Of a DNA stretch of 64,000 nucleotides, positions 35,148 through 43,897 are shown piece after piece. The notes below the pieces were generated by a model. It did no database searches. It had not been told where the DNA came from and was given only the letters and a program-made list of their open reading frames with translations. This DNA comes from Geodermatophilus saharensis (GTDB taxonomy: Bacteria; Actinomycetota; Actinomycetes; Mycobacteriales; Geodermatophilaceae). Positions within the stretch are counted from its first letter, which is position 1. Each line of letters opens with the position of its first letter. Both the position numbers and the translations under genes were made by a program. The stretch covers positions 248,001 through 312,000 of the forward strand of contig NZ_FZOH01000004.1 in the NCBI RefSeq assembly GCF_900188205.1, written 5' to 3'.

Positions 35148-35882
35148 TCATGCTGCCGGTGCGGCGGCCGGTCCGGGCAGCGCGTCGGCGCGGGCGAGGA
35201 ACGCGGCGACCAGCCGGGCGCACGCCGCGGCCGCCTCGGGCGCCCGCTCGGCGATCTCCCGCCGCAGCCCCGGGACCAGCGCGGCCGCCTCCGGCGGCGG
35301 CGGGCCGGTGAGCGCCCAGGTCTCCTCCCACGCCGCGAAGGCGCCCGGGTCGATCTCCGGGTGGAACTGCACGCCCAGGTGCGGGCCGGAGGTGAACGCC
35401 TGCACCGCGCGCCCGGTCCGCGCGACCTCGACCCCGCCGGGCGGCACGGTGAACCGGTCGCCGTGGTACTCGAACCACGGGCCGGCCGGCACCAGTGCGG
35501 GGTCGGCGGTCTCGACGTCGAGGAACCCGTGCTCGCCGGCCGGGGCCTGCGACACCTCCCCGCCGAGCACCCGCGCCAGCGCCTGCCCGCCGAAGCAGAC
35601 CCCGAGCACCGGCGTCCCGGCGTCGACCGCCCGCCGCAGGTAGGCCAGCTCCGCACCCAGCCACGGCACCGTGTCGTCGTAGGCGGCGGCACCCGAGCCC
35701 ATCACCACCAGCGTGCGCAGGCCGGCGGGATCGGGCAGGTCGGTGAGCAGCGGGGACGGCCCCACGGTGGTGCCGACGACGACCGCCAGCCCCTGCGCCT
35801 CCAGCGCGGGCCGCAGCGTGCCGGGCAGCCGGGCGCCGCGGGAGGGGTCGGCGTCGTGGACGAGGACGAGCGCGGTCTGCAC
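35148..35882 (-). CDS. Class-I glutamine amidotransferase-like protein
   Basis: A 244-residue GATase1 domain from GTG 35882. The nucleophile elbow GVCFGGQALARVLGG, the strand HLGVQFHPEIDP with catalytic His-x-Glu, and the gap region FEYHGDRFTVPPGG fit the GMP-synthase-like amidotransferases (PF00117) that stand alone. The substrate to be amidated or deglutamylated is unknown. It precedes the AlaX gene by 4 nt and is divergent, with only 2 nt between start codons, from the glycosylase gene; promoters must therefore lie inside the opposite coding regions. Confidence 0.82.
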   Translation of the reverse strand: MQTALVLVHDADPSRGARLPGTLRPALEAQGLAVVVGTTVGPSPLLTDLPDPAGLRTLVVMGSGAAAYDDTVPWLGAELAYLRRAVDAGTPVLGVCFGGQALARVLGGEVSQAPAGEHGFLDVETADPALVPAGPWFEYHGDRFTVPPGGVEVARTGRAVQAFTSGPHLGVQFHPEIDPGAFAAWEETWALTGPPPPEAAALVPGLRREIAERAPEAAAACARLVAAFLARADALPGPAAAPAA

Positions 35883-35884
35883 GG

Positions 35885-36829
35885 GTGCAGTATCGGCGGG
35901 TGCCCGCCGCCCCCCGACCGTCCGTCCGCGTGGTGCCGACCGGGGACGTCGACCTCGCGGCCACCCTGCGTTCGGTCGTCTGGCTGCCGCGCGACCCGAC
36001 GGCGCGACTGTCCCCCGGGCGGTTCGAGCGGGCCACCTGCACACCCGAGGGCGCCGGGACCGTCGTCGTCACCTGGGAGCCGGGCTCGGGCACCGCCCGG
36101 GTGGAGGCGTCCGGGGACGGCGCCGGGTGGCTGCTCGAGCGCGCGCCGCGGCTGCTGGGCTGCGAGGACGACGTGACCGGCTTCGACCCCGCCGGCCCGC
36201 CGCTGCGGGACCTGTGGCGGCGGCACGGCCGGCGGCGGATCGCCCGCACCGGCACGCTCTGGCACGACCTGAGCTGCCTGGTCGTGCAGCAGCGGATCAG
36301 CCGCCTCGACGCCGCCGAGCAGTGGCGCCGCCTGGTCACCACCCACGGCTCGCCCGCCCCCGGCGTCGACGGGCTGTGGGCGCCGCCGGCACCGGCCGCC
36401 CTCGCCCGGCTGTCCTCCGCCGCCCTGCACCCCCTCGGCCTGGAGCGCCGGCGGGCCTCGACGCTCGTGGCCGCCGGCGCCGCGCTGGCCGGGCACCAGG
36501 ACCTCGCCGACGGCGACGTCGCGGCCGGCACGGCGGCGCTGCGCGCCCTCCCCGGCGTCGGCCCGTGGACCACCGGCTGCCTGGCCGCGCTCACCTGGGG
36601 CGACCGCGACGCCGTGGTGCCCGGCGACAGCGGCATCCCGTCGCTGGTGACGTGGGTGCTGGCCGGCCGGCCGCGCGGCGACGACGTGGCGATGCTCGAG
36701 CTGCTGGCGCCGCACCGGCCGCACCGCTACCGCGTGCTCGGCCTGGTGGTGGCCAGCGGCCGCCGCCCGCCGCGGACCTCCCCGCGCGGCCGACGCGAGG
36801 ACATCAGCGAGGACATCACCCGCCGCTGA
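35885..36829 (+). CDS. DNA-3-methyladenine glycosylase II-like (HhH-GPD) protein
   Basis: About 314 residues; start GTG 35885 or GTG 35900. The C-terminal half has the helix-hairpin-helix of the family, LRALPGVGPWTTGCLAAL, followed by the catalytic-loop Asp in VVPGDSGIPSLV; the N-terminal half is the AlkA-like beta domain, and LWHDLSCLVVQQRIS corresponds to the conserved helix A region. The enzyme should excise alkylated purines in base-excision repair. The C-terminus contains a short Arg-rich extension. Confidence 0.83.
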   Translation: MQYRRVPAAPRPSVRVVPTGDVDLAATLRSVVWLPRDPTARLSPGRFERATCTPEGAGTVVVTWEPGSGTARVEASGDGAGWLLERAPRLLGCEDDVTGFDPAGPPLRDLWRRHGRRRIARTGTLWHDLSCLVVQQRISRLDAAEQWRRLVTTHGSPAPGVDGLWAPPAPAALARLSSAALHPLGLERRRASTLVAAGAALAGHQDLADGDVAAGTAALRALPGVGPWTTGCLAALTWGDRDAVVPGDSGIPSLVTWVLAGRPRGDDVAMLELLAPHRPHRYRVLGLVVASGRRPPRTSPRGRREDISEDITRR

Positions 36830-36929
36830 CCGGCCGGTCCCGGCGGGGGCTTCCGCTGACACCCCCACCCGAGGAAGCTGAGGCACGCGGCGGTGCCGCG
36901 CGGGCGCCGCCGTCCGACAGGAGGACGGC

Positions 36930-37550
36930 ATGTACGCACGCTCGACCACGCTCACCGGCACGCCCATGACCGTCGACGACGGCATCGCCTACGTCTGCGA
37001 CGAGGTCATGCCGGCGATCACGGGCATGCCGGGCAACGTGGGCCTGTCCATGCTGGCCGACCGCGAGACCGGGCGCTGCGTCGTCACCTCCTCCTGGCGC
37101 GACCGCGAGGCGATGGCCGCCAGCGAGGACGGGGTGAAGGGGCTGCGGGAGCGGGCCGGCAGCATCTTCGGCGGCCCGCCCGAGGTGCACGAGTGGGAGG
37201 TCGCGGTCATGCACCGCCGCTCCGAGGCGCCGACGGGCGCGTGCACCCGGGTGACGTGGACGCGGGCCGACCCCGCCGACGTCGACCGCATCCTCGACGC
37301 CTACCGGACGATCATGGTGCCGCGGATGGAGGGCTACGGCGGCTTCTGCAGCGTGAGCCTGTTCCTCGACCGGGAGCAGGGCCTGGGCGTCTCCGCGGTG
37401 ACGTTCGAGGACCGCGAGTGCATGGCCGCCAGCCGCACGCACGCCCGCGCCAGCCGGGACGACTTCGCCCGCCTCATGCGGATGGAGATCGTCGACCACG
37501 ACGAGTTCGACCTCGTCCTCGCCCACCTGCGCGTCCCCGAGACCGTGTGA
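36930..37550 (+). CDS. Tandem dimeric-alpha/beta-barrel (ABM-like) protein, paralogue
   Basis: A 206-residue protein from ATG 36930 with AGGAGG 6 nt upstream. Two homologous halves: GIAYVCDEVMPAITG...LSMLADRETGRCVVTSSW and VDRILDAYRTIMVPRM...CSVSLFLDREQGLGVSAVTF. It shares the entire layout and the exact ending DLVLAHLRVPETV with the protein at 16150-16773. No metal or heme ligand pattern is evident. It ends at a long hairpin shared with the convergent dehydrogenase genes. Confidence 0.72.
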   Translation: MYARSTTLTGTPMTVDDGIAYVCDEVMPAITGMPGNVGLSMLADRETGRCVVTSSWRDREAMAASEDGVKGLRERAGSIFGGPPEVHEWEVAVMHRRSEAPTGACTRVTWTRADPADVDRILDAYRTIMVPRMEGYGGFCSVSLFLDREQGLGVSAVTFEDRECMAASRTHARASRDDFARLMRMEIVDHDEFDLVLAHLRVPETV

Positions 37551-37551
37551 G

Positions 37552-37606
37552 GGCCCTCCTGCCCCCCACCACTCGCAGGCTCGCGGCGGGCCCCTGCAGG
37601 AGGGCC
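37552..37606. terminator. Inverted repeat, probable bidirectional terminator
   Basis: GGCCCTCCTGC (37552-37562) pairs exactly with GCAGGAGGGCC (37596-37606); the 33-nt loop is GC-rich and partly self-complementary. It lies between the convergent ABM-like and acyl-CoA dehydrogenase genes. Confidence 0.6.
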
Positions 37607-37609
37607 GGA

Positions 37610-38686
37610 CTACAGGACGCGGGTGAAGGCCGGCCAGACGTCGTCGGGAGCGGCGGCGACCAGGCCGGCGCCGAGCGTGCGCGCCCAGGTCAGCTCCGTG
37701 CCCGCCTCGTCACGCCACGACCAGCAGCGCCGGGTGAGGTGGTGCAGCCGGTGCTCCTGGGTGAAGCCGATGGCGCCGTGCACCTGGTGGGCGAGCTTGG
37801 CGACGGTCTCCACCGCCTCCCCCGCGCGCACCTTCGCGGCCGCCGCGGCGAGCACCACGGTGTCCGCGCCGCGGTCGAGCGCCTGCACGGCGGCGTCGAC
37901 GAGCGCGGCGGTGGCGGTGACCTCACCGGCCATCTGCGCGAGCTCGACCTGGATCGCCTGGAACTTGCCGAGCGGCCGGCCGAACTGCACCCGCTCGCCC
38001 GCGTACTGCACCGTCCAGGCCAGCACCTGCTCGAGCGCGGCGGAGATCTGCACCGCGCGCGCCAGCGCCGCGCGGGCCCGCACGAGGTCGACGGCGGCCG
38101 GCGGCAGCAGCGCGCCCGGTACGCCGACGCCGTCGAGCACCAGCGAGCCGCGCGGCTCCCCGGCGAGGTTGACCGCCCGGGAGGCGTCCAGGCCGGCGGC
38201 GTCGACGACGGCGAGCACCGCGCCCTCGATGCCGGCCGGCGGCGCGGCGAGCACCGCGACGTGCCGGGCGACGCCGGCCCACGGGACGTCGGTGGCGGTG
38301 CCGGTGAGGACGAACCGGCCGGGGCCGTCGCCGTCGTCGGAGGGCTCGGCGGTGACCGCGCCGTCCAGGGCGACCGTCAGCGGCTCCTCCGGGGCGGGCA
38401 GGTCGAGGTCGGCGGCCAGCACCGCGGGCCCGGCGACGAGCAGCTGCTCGGCCACCGGCACCGCACCGGCGCCCGCGGCCAGCGTGCGCACCACCGCGAC
38501 GGCGTCGGCCAGCTCCCCGCCGGAGCCGCCGGCCTCCTCGGGCAGCCCGACGCCGGTCAGCCCGGCGTCGGCCAGGTCGGCCCACAGGCCCTCGTCCCAC
38601 GGCCGCTCGGCGGTGAGCACGAACGGCTCGTGCCCGGCGAGGATCTCCCGGACGGTGGCGACCACCAAATCCTGGTCGGATGCCAT
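37610..38686 (-). CDS. Acyl-CoA dehydrogenase family subunit (FadE-like, second subunit)
   Basis: A 358-residue ACAD-fold protein from ATG 38686, whose start overlaps the stop of the other subunit (TGATG). It is shorter and more divergent than standard ACADs. The FAD-binding arginine helix VQYAGERVQFGRPLGKFQAIQ region is present, together with HQVHGAIGFTQEHRLHH near the C-terminus, but the N-terminal active-site part is degenerate. Pairs of this kind, e.g. FadE28-FadE29 in mycobacteria, form alpha2beta2 enzymes where only one half carries the catalytic Glu; sterol side-chain or branched acyl-CoA substrates are typical. Substrate not assignable here. Confidence 0.84.
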   Translation of the reverse strand: MASDQDLVVATVREILAGHEPFVLTAERPWDEGLWADLADAGLTGVGLPEEAGGSGGELADAVAVVRTLAAGAGAVPVAEQLLVAGPAVLAADLDLPAPEEPLTVALDGAVTAEPSDDGDGPGRFVLTGTATDVPWAGVARHVAVLAAPPAGIEGAVLAVVDAAGLDASRAVNLAGEPRGSLVLDGVGVPGALLPPAAVDLVRARAALARAVQISAALEQVLAWTVQYAGERVQFGRPLGKFQAIQVELAQMAGEVTATAALVDAAVQALDRGADTVVLAAAAAKVRAGEAVETVAKLAHQVHGAIGFTQEHRLHHLTRRCWSWRDEAGTELTWARTLGAGLVAAAPDDVWPAFTRVL

Positions 38687-39855
38687 CAGCGCAGCCCCAG
38701 CCCGCGCGCCACGATCCCCTTGAGGATCTCGTTGGTCCCGCCGCGCAGCGTGTAGCCCGGCGCGTGCAGCTGCGCCTCGGCCAGCGCCCGCCCCAGCGGG
38801 TCGGGGCTGTCCAGCGACGCCGGCACGTCGACCACCCGCCGGACCTCGTCGACGACGTCCTGCTCGAACGTCGTCCCCACGTCCTTGACCAGCGCGGCCG
38901 GGATGTCGGGCAGCTCCCCCCGGTCGAGCGCGGCGGCGATGCGCAGCGACAGCTGCCGCAGCGCCAGCGCCCGCGCCGACAGCCGGCCGAGCACCGCCAG
39001 CTGCCCGGGGTCACCGGAGGCGGCGGCGCGGCGGCCGAACTCGGCCAGCAGCGGCCAGGTGGACAGGAACCGCTCGGGCCCGGACCGCTCGTAGGCCAGC
39101 TCCGCGGTCACCTGCTGCCAGCCGGCGCCCTCGACGCCGAGCAGCATGTCGCCGGGGACGACGACGTCGTCGAAGACGACCTCGTTGAAGTGGTGGCCGC
39201 CGTCGAGGATGCGGATCGGGTTGACCGTGATGCCCGGCAGCGACAGGTCGACCAACAGCTGGGTCAGCCCCTGGTGCTTGCCGCGCGGGCCCTCCCCGGG
39301 CGGGGCGGTGCGCACCAGCACGATGCCGTAGTGGGAGTGGTGGGCGTTGCTCGTCCACACCTTCGCGCCGTTGACCACCCAGTCGCCGTCGCCGTTGCGG
39401 GTGGCGCGGGTGCGGATGGAGGCGAGGTCGGAGCCGCTGTCGGGCTCGCTCATGCCGATGACGAAGTAGCACTCGCCCGCGGCGATGCGCGGCAGGATCT
39501 CCTTGCGCTGCGACTCGGTGCCGTAGCGCAGCAGGTTCGGCCCCGACTGCCGGTCGGCGATCCAGTGCGCGGCCACGGGTGCGCCGGCGGCGAGCAGCTC
39601 CTCGGTGACGGCGTAGCGCTCCTGCGCCGTGCGCTCGTGCCCGCCGTACTCCTTCGGCCAGGTCATGCCCAGCCAGCCGCGGGCGCCGAGCTTGCGGGAG
39701 AAGCCGGGGTCGACGCCGGACAGCCAGGTGTCGACGTGCGTGGTGAAGGTGCCGGCGGCGAGCTCCTCGGCGAGGAACTGCCGCACCTCGAGGCGGACCT
39801 GCTCGGCGGCCTCGGACGGTGGCGCGGGCGCCAGGGTCAGCTGGTCGGTGCTCAT
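38686..39855 (-). CDS. Acyl-CoA dehydrogenase family subunit (FadE-like, first subunit)
   Basis: A 389-residue protein from ATG 39855. It is a full-length ACAD: WLGMTWPKEYGGHERTAQE in the N-terminal helices, IGMSEPDSGSDLASIRTRA (flavin contact), VVNGAKVWTSNAHHSHYG and the C-terminal YTLRGGTNEILKGIVARGL. It shares a 1-nt stop/start overlap with the downstream subunit, strongly implying one complex. It oxidises an acyl-CoA to the enoyl-CoA and passes electrons to ETF. Confidence 0.9.
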   Translation of the reverse strand: MSTDQLTLAPAPPSEAAEQVRLEVRQFLAEELAAGTFTTHVDTWLSGVDPGFSRKLGARGWLGMTWPKEYGGHERTAQERYAVTEELLAAGAPVAAHWIADRQSGPNLLRYGTESQRKEILPRIAAGECYFVIGMSEPDSGSDLASIRTRATRNGDGDWVVNGAKVWTSNAHHSHYGIVLVRTAPPGEGPRGKHQGLTQLLVDLSLPGITVNPIRILDGGHHFNEVVFDDVVVPGDMLLGVEGAGWQQVTAELAYERSGPERFLSTWPLLAEFGRRAAASGDPGQLAVLGRLSARALALRQLSLRIAAALDRGELPDIPAALVKDVGTTFEQDVVDEVRRVVDVPASLDSPDPLGRALAEAQLHAPGYTLRGGTNEILKGIVARGLGLR

Positions 39856-39937
39856 GTGGACTCCGGTCCCCCCACGTCGGCGTGGCAGTGCTCCGCCACG
39901 GTTGTACAGCGCGCCGGCCGGTGCGCGCCCGGCAGGG

Positions 39938-40264
39938 TCAGCGGCGGTCGTCGCCCGGGAGGCGGTCGGCGGCGAGCTGGCGCAGCTCCGCCACGGCGTC
40001 GCCTGCGACCGTGGCCAGCCGGGTGGCCACGCCGGACACCACCCGGCGCAGGGCGGCGGCGTCGAAGCCGAGGAACTCCCCGATGCCCACCGCGACGTCG
40101 ATGCCGGGCAGCCCGCGCGGCGGTGCCGGCGTCGCCACCTGGTCCGGCGACCAGCGCATCGCGTCGGCGGAGACGGTGAGGTCGCCGCCGGCCCCGTCGA
40201 GGGCGTCGGCGAGGTCCTCCCCGGGCGCGCGCCGCGGGGCGTCGTCCTCGTCGCCAGGTCCCAC
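39938..40264 (-). CDS. Small hypothetical protein
   Basis: A 108-residue protein from GTG 40264 preceded by GAGGAGG at good spacing, which supports a real gene. The N-terminal half is charged and disordered; the C-terminal half (FDAAALRRVVSGVATRLATV) is an amphipathic helix pair. No cysteine, membrane segment or known domain. It sits between the ACAD pair and the RsbP-like phosphatase on the same strand. Confidence 0.55.
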   Translation of the reverse strand: MGPGDEDDAPRRAPGEDLADALDGAGGDLTVSADAMRWSPDQVATPAPPRGLPGIDVAVGIGEFLGFDAAALRRVVSGVATRLATVAGDAVAELRQLAADRLPGDDRR

Positions 40265-40327
40265 GGCCGCCTCCTCGGTGTCGGCTACGGGGATGGTCCG
40301 CCCGGCCGGGCCCGACCGCCAGGGGTC

Positions 40328-42589
40328 TCAGGCCAGCCGGGTGAGGGCCAGCAGCGCGACGTCGTCGGCCCGGCGGGGCCCGGTCAGCGCGGCCAGCAGC
40401 CGGTCGCAGAGCTCGTCCGGGTCGGCCGGGTCGCTGCCGGCGCCCTCGACGGCGACGGCCCGCAGCCGGGCCAGGCCGGTGTCGAGGTCGGCGGTGCGGC
40501 TCTCGACCAGCCCGTCGGTGTAGAGCACCAGCGTGGCGCCCACCGGCAGCTCCCCCGACCACTCCGGCGCCGGGCCGGGCGGCGCGCCCAGCAGCCGGCC
40601 GGGGGCGACGGCGAGCAGCTCGGCCCGGCCGCCGCCCACCAGCAGCGGCGGCAGGTGCCCGGCCGAGGCGATCCGCAGCGCCCCGGTGGCCGGGTCCAGC
40701 CGCGCGAACAGCGCCGTGGCCATGCGGGGCAGCCCGAGCAGCGGCCAGCTGCCGTGCAGCCGCTCGACCAGCTCCGCCGGGCCCGGCCGGTCGGCCAGCA
40801 GCGCCCGGTGCACGCTGCGCAGCTGGCCCATGGTCGCCGCGGCGGTGACGTCGTGGCCGACGACGTCCCCGACGGCCAGCGCGACGTCGCCCTCCGGCAG
40901 CGGGACGACGTCGTGGAAGTCACCGCCGACGTCGGCGCCGCGGCTGCCGGGCAGGTAGCGCACGGCCAGCGCGAGGCCGGGCACGTGCGGCGGCGCCGGC
41001 GGCAGCAGGCTGGCCTGCAGCGCGTGCGAGGTGCGCGACTCCAGCTCGACGCGGGCGGCGACCTCCAGGCCCTGCGACATCTGCAGGGCGAGCTGCTCGG
41101 CGGTCTCGACGTCGGCCTCGGTGAACGGCCCGCGGCGGGTGTCGTTGCCCAGGGTGATCACCCCGAGCGACCGGTTGTCGGCGACCAGCGGCACGCAGAC
41201 GAGGTCGGTGAGCTCCAGCGCCTGCGTCACCGCCAGGTGACCGGGGCCGGTGACCATGCGCACGAGCCGGCCGGCGTCGACGCCGCGCAGCCACACCGTC
41301 CGCCGCCCGGCCATCGCCTGCACGCTGGGGTGGTTGCCGTCGCGGCGCGGCAGGTGGTGGTCGCGCAGCTGCTCGACCAGGTGCCGGCGAGCGGGGTCGG
41401 CGTGCGCCACCACCGGCTCGACCAGGCCGCGCTCGGTCAGCACGTCGATCACGCAGACGTCGGCCAGCCGGGCCACCGCCAGCGCGGCCAGGCCCTCCAC
41501 CGTCTCGGTCATGCCGTGCCCGGCGGCCATGAGCCGCGCGGCCTCGAGCAGGAACGCCGAGCGGTCGGCCTGCCGGACGGTCTCCTCGTACAGCCGGACC
41601 CGCTCCAGCGCCTGACCGGCCTGCCGGCCCAGCGTCGCGAGCAGGTCGGCGTCGGCCGGGGCCAGCGCGCCGCGGGTGCCGGGCTCGCTCAGGCTGATCA
41701 GCTCGCTGTCGTCGGTGACGCCGAGGACGAGGACCAGCGCCCCCAGGTGCCGGTCGTCGGCGGCCGACACCGGGACGACGACCACCGACTCCTGCCCGGC
41801 CTCGGCCATCGCCGCGGCCAGCTCCGGCCACCGCTCGCGCAGCCCCGGGCCCAGCGGCACCGCCCGCACCCCGCCGGTGCGCACCAGCTCCACGCCGTCC
41901 GCGGCCGCCGTGACCAGGGCGTCCAGCAGCTCGGGGGGCAGGCCGTCGGCGGCGGCGAGCGCGACCGGCAGCGGCCGCCCCTCCGCCGCCGGACCGGGGC
42001 GGGGCACCGCCAGCCACAGCCCGGCGCCGCCGGCCTGCAGCGCGGCTCGGGCGCGGCGGACGACGACGTCGGCGACCTGCTCGGCCGAGGCCGCGGCGGC
42101 GAGCTCGGAGACGACCTGCTGCAGCGTGCGCGCCCGCGCCTCGGAGTCGGCGGCCGCCCGCTGCGCGGTCAGCAGCGCCCGCTCGTAGCGCCGCCGGGAG
42201 GTGGCCTCGAAGACGGTGGCGCGCACCAGCAGCGGCCGGCCGTCGTCGTCACGCACCTCGACGGCGTTGAGCAGGCAGGGCAGCACCGAGCCGTCGTCGC
42301 GGACGACGTCGAGGGCCACCTCGCGCACCGCCCCCTGCAGCCGCAGCAGCGGCGCGAGGTGGGTCTCGTAGTAGACCCGCCCGCCGGCGCTGAGCAGGTC
42401 GGGCAGCCGGCGGCCGAGGACCCGCTCGGGAGGGTGGCCGGTCCACGCGCAGAACGTGCCGTTGACCTTGACCACCCGCCCGTCGGGGACCATCGACAGG
42501 TAGCCGCACGGCGCGTTCTCGTAGAGGTCGGCCGGGTCCTCCTCCAGCAGCCGGGCAAGCCCGGCCGGCCGCTCCTGCTGCTCCCCCAC
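40328..42589 (-). CDS. RsbP-like PP2C/SpoIIE-type serine phosphatase with PAS and GAF domains
   Basis: A 753-residue protein from GTG 42589. Order: a PAS domain (about residues 18-130, ENAPCGYLSMVPDGRVVKVN and CAWTGHPPERVLGRRL), two GAF domains (about 160-310 and 340-490), and a C-terminal SpoIIE/PP2C phosphatase (about 540-753) with metal-binding GADVGGDFHDV, AVGDVVGHDVTAA and RRADDVALLAL. By family it dephosphorylates an anti-anti-sigma factor (STAS protein) and so activates a stress sigma factor. Its gene lies 14 nt behind an RsbQ-like hydrolase gene, exactly the RsbQ-RsbP arrangement of the Bacillus energy-stress branch, but with added GAF sensors. Confidence 0.9.
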   Translation of the reverse strand: MGEQQERPAGLARLLEEDPADLYENAPCGYLSMVPDGRVVKVNGTFCAWTGHPPERVLGRRLPDLLSAGGRVYYETHLAPLLRLQGAVREVALDVVRDDGSVLPCLLNAVEVRDDDGRPLLVRATVFEATSRRRYERALLTAQRAAADSEARARTLQQVVSELAAAASAEQVADVVVRRARAALQAGGAGLWLAVPRPGPAAEGRPLPVALAAADGLPPELLDALVTAAADGVELVRTGGVRAVPLGPGLRERWPELAAAMAEAGQESVVVVPVSAADDRHLGALVLVLGVTDDSELISLSEPGTRGALAPADADLLATLGRQAGQALERVRLYEETVRQADRSAFLLEAARLMAAGHGMTETVEGLAALAVARLADVCVIDVLTERGLVEPVVAHADPARRHLVEQLRDHHLPRRDGNHPSVQAMAGRRTVWLRGVDAGRLVRMVTGPGHLAVTQALELTDLVCVPLVADNRSLGVITLGNDTRRGPFTEADVETAEQLALQMSQGLEVAARVELESRTSHALQASLLPPAPPHVPGLALAVRYLPGSRGADVGGDFHDVVPLPEGDVALAVGDVVGHDVTAAATMGQLRSVHRALLADRPGPAELVERLHGSWPLLGLPRMATALFARLDPATGALRIASAGHLPPLLVGGGRAELLAVAPGRLLGAPPGPAPEWSGELPVGATLVLYTDGLVESRTADLDTGLARLRAVAVEGAGSDPADPDELCDRLLAALTGPRRADDVALLALTRLA

Positions 42590-42603
42590 GGTGCCGGTCC
42601 GCC

Positions 42604-43398
42604 TCAGCGCTCGAGGAACGCCCGGATGGCCGCGACCGTCTCCTCCGGCGCCGACAGGTGCGGGCAGTGCCCGGTCGCGGCCAGCTGCGTGAAGACGCTG
42701 CCCGGGACCTGCTGGTGCACGTAGCGGCCGACCGGCTCGGGGGCGATCGAGTCGTCGGTGCACTGCAGGACGAGCGTGGGCACGCGGACGGCCGGCAGGT
42801 CGGCGCGGTTGTCGGAGAGGAACGTGACCCGGGCGAACTGGCGGGCCACCACGGGGTCGGTGCGGCAGAAGCTCGCGGTCAGCTCGGCGGTCACCTCCGG
42901 GTTGCCCGGCCCGGCGACCACCGGGGCCAGCGCCGCGGCCCACTGGTCGGGGTTGCTGTCGAGGGAGTCCAGCAGCGCGGCGACGTCGGCCCGGCTGAAG
43001 CCGCCGGTGTAGCCCTCGTCGTCGACGTAGCGCGGGCTGGGACCGACCATGACCAGCGCCCCGAAGTGCTCCGGTGCCCGCAGGACGGCGAGCACGCCGA
43101 TCATGGCGCTCACCGAGTGCCCGACGAAGACCACGTCGTGCAGGTCCAGCTCGCGGCAGATCGCGACGACGTCGTCGGCGTAGCCGGCCAACGACGCGTA
43201 CCGCTGCGGGTCGTAGGCACCGAGGTCGGAGCCGCCGGAGCCGACGTGGTCGAAGGTGACCACCCGGTGGTCGACGGCGAACTCCGGCGCGACGGCGCGC
43301 CACATGGTCTGGTCGCAGCCGAAGCCGTGCGCCAGCAGCATCGGCCGGGCCGCCTCCGGACCGCTCACGCGCAGACAGTTCCGCGTGACCACGCTCAC
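42604..43398 (-). CDS. rsbQ: RsbQ-like alpha/beta hydrolase, energy-stress partner of the phosphatase
   Basis: A 264-residue protein from GTG 43398. The whole length resembles RsbQ: LLAHGFGCDQTMWRAVAPEF, FDHVGSGGSDL, catalytic Ser95 in VGHSVSAMIGVLA, VMVGPSPRYVDDEGYTGGF, Asp216 in LQCTDDSIAP and His244 in ATGHCPHLSAPEET. RsbQ is needed for the PAS phosphatase RsbP to respond to energy stress, presumably through a small hydrophobic ligand; its plant relatives are the KAI2/D14 hormone receptors. It is the first gene of the two-gene operon with the phosphatase. Confidence 0.9.
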   Translation of the reverse strand: MSVVTRNCLRVSGPEAARPMLLAHGFGCDQTMWRAVAPEFAVDHRVVTFDHVGSGGSDLGAYDPQRYASLAGYADDVVAICRELDLHDVVFVGHSVSAMIGVLAVLRAPEHFGALVMVGPSPRYVDDEGYTGGFSRADVAALLDSLDSNPDQWAAALAPVVAGPGNPEVTAELTASFCRTDPVVARQFARVTFLSDNRADLPAVRVPTLVLQCTDDSIAPEPVGRYVHQQVPGSVFTQLAATGHCPHLSAPEETVAAIRAFLER

Positions 43399-43514
43399 CG
43401 CTCCGACCGTAACGGACGGAGGCGTCCCTGTCCCCGTCCGGTCCGGCCGCGCCCGGGGACACGCCGGTACGGCCCGCCCGGCCCCGTGCTCCGGGGCCCT
43501 CGCTCCGGGGGCCC

Positions 43515-43646
43515 CTACCAGCGGGAGGTGCCGCAGTCGCGGCAGCGCTTCTTCACGGTCGTGGTCTCGCCGGAGCAGTTCGGGCAGGTCCAGGTGGCCC
43601 GCTCGGCGGTGCGCCGGGTCGTGCGTCCGGTGACGGTGGTGCTCAT
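43515..43646 (-). CDS. Tiny zinc-ribbon protein
   Basis: 43 residues from ATG 43646 with GGGAGAGAC just upstream. After a Thr/Arg-rich N-terminus, WTCPNCSGETTTVKKRCRDC provides two CxxC knuckles 14 residues apart, a standard zinc-ribbon spacing. Small stand-alone ribbons of this kind are frequently overlooked; possible nucleic-acid or protein adaptor. A strong ribosome site supports translation. Confidence 0.6.
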   Translation of the reverse strand: MSTTVTGRTTRRTAERATWTCPNCSGETTTVKKRCRDCGTSRW

Positions 43647-43897
43647 CGGTGTCTCTCCCCTGTCGTCCGGGAGCCCCCGACGGTAGGCCGCCGGGATGAC
43701 GGGGAGGTGTCGATCAGGTAGCCGACGGTGACGGGCCTCCCCGGGCTCGCGGGGCCATCCCGTCACGCGGGACTGGCGGGGCACTGGGACGCGGGTGCAA
43801 GTGGGCCTCCCAGTCGGGCTGCAGTCCCGCGCAGGAGGCGGGCGGGAGCGTCCTCGCAGCGAGCCGGACCGCGGCTCCCCACCGAGGAGGCACTGCC

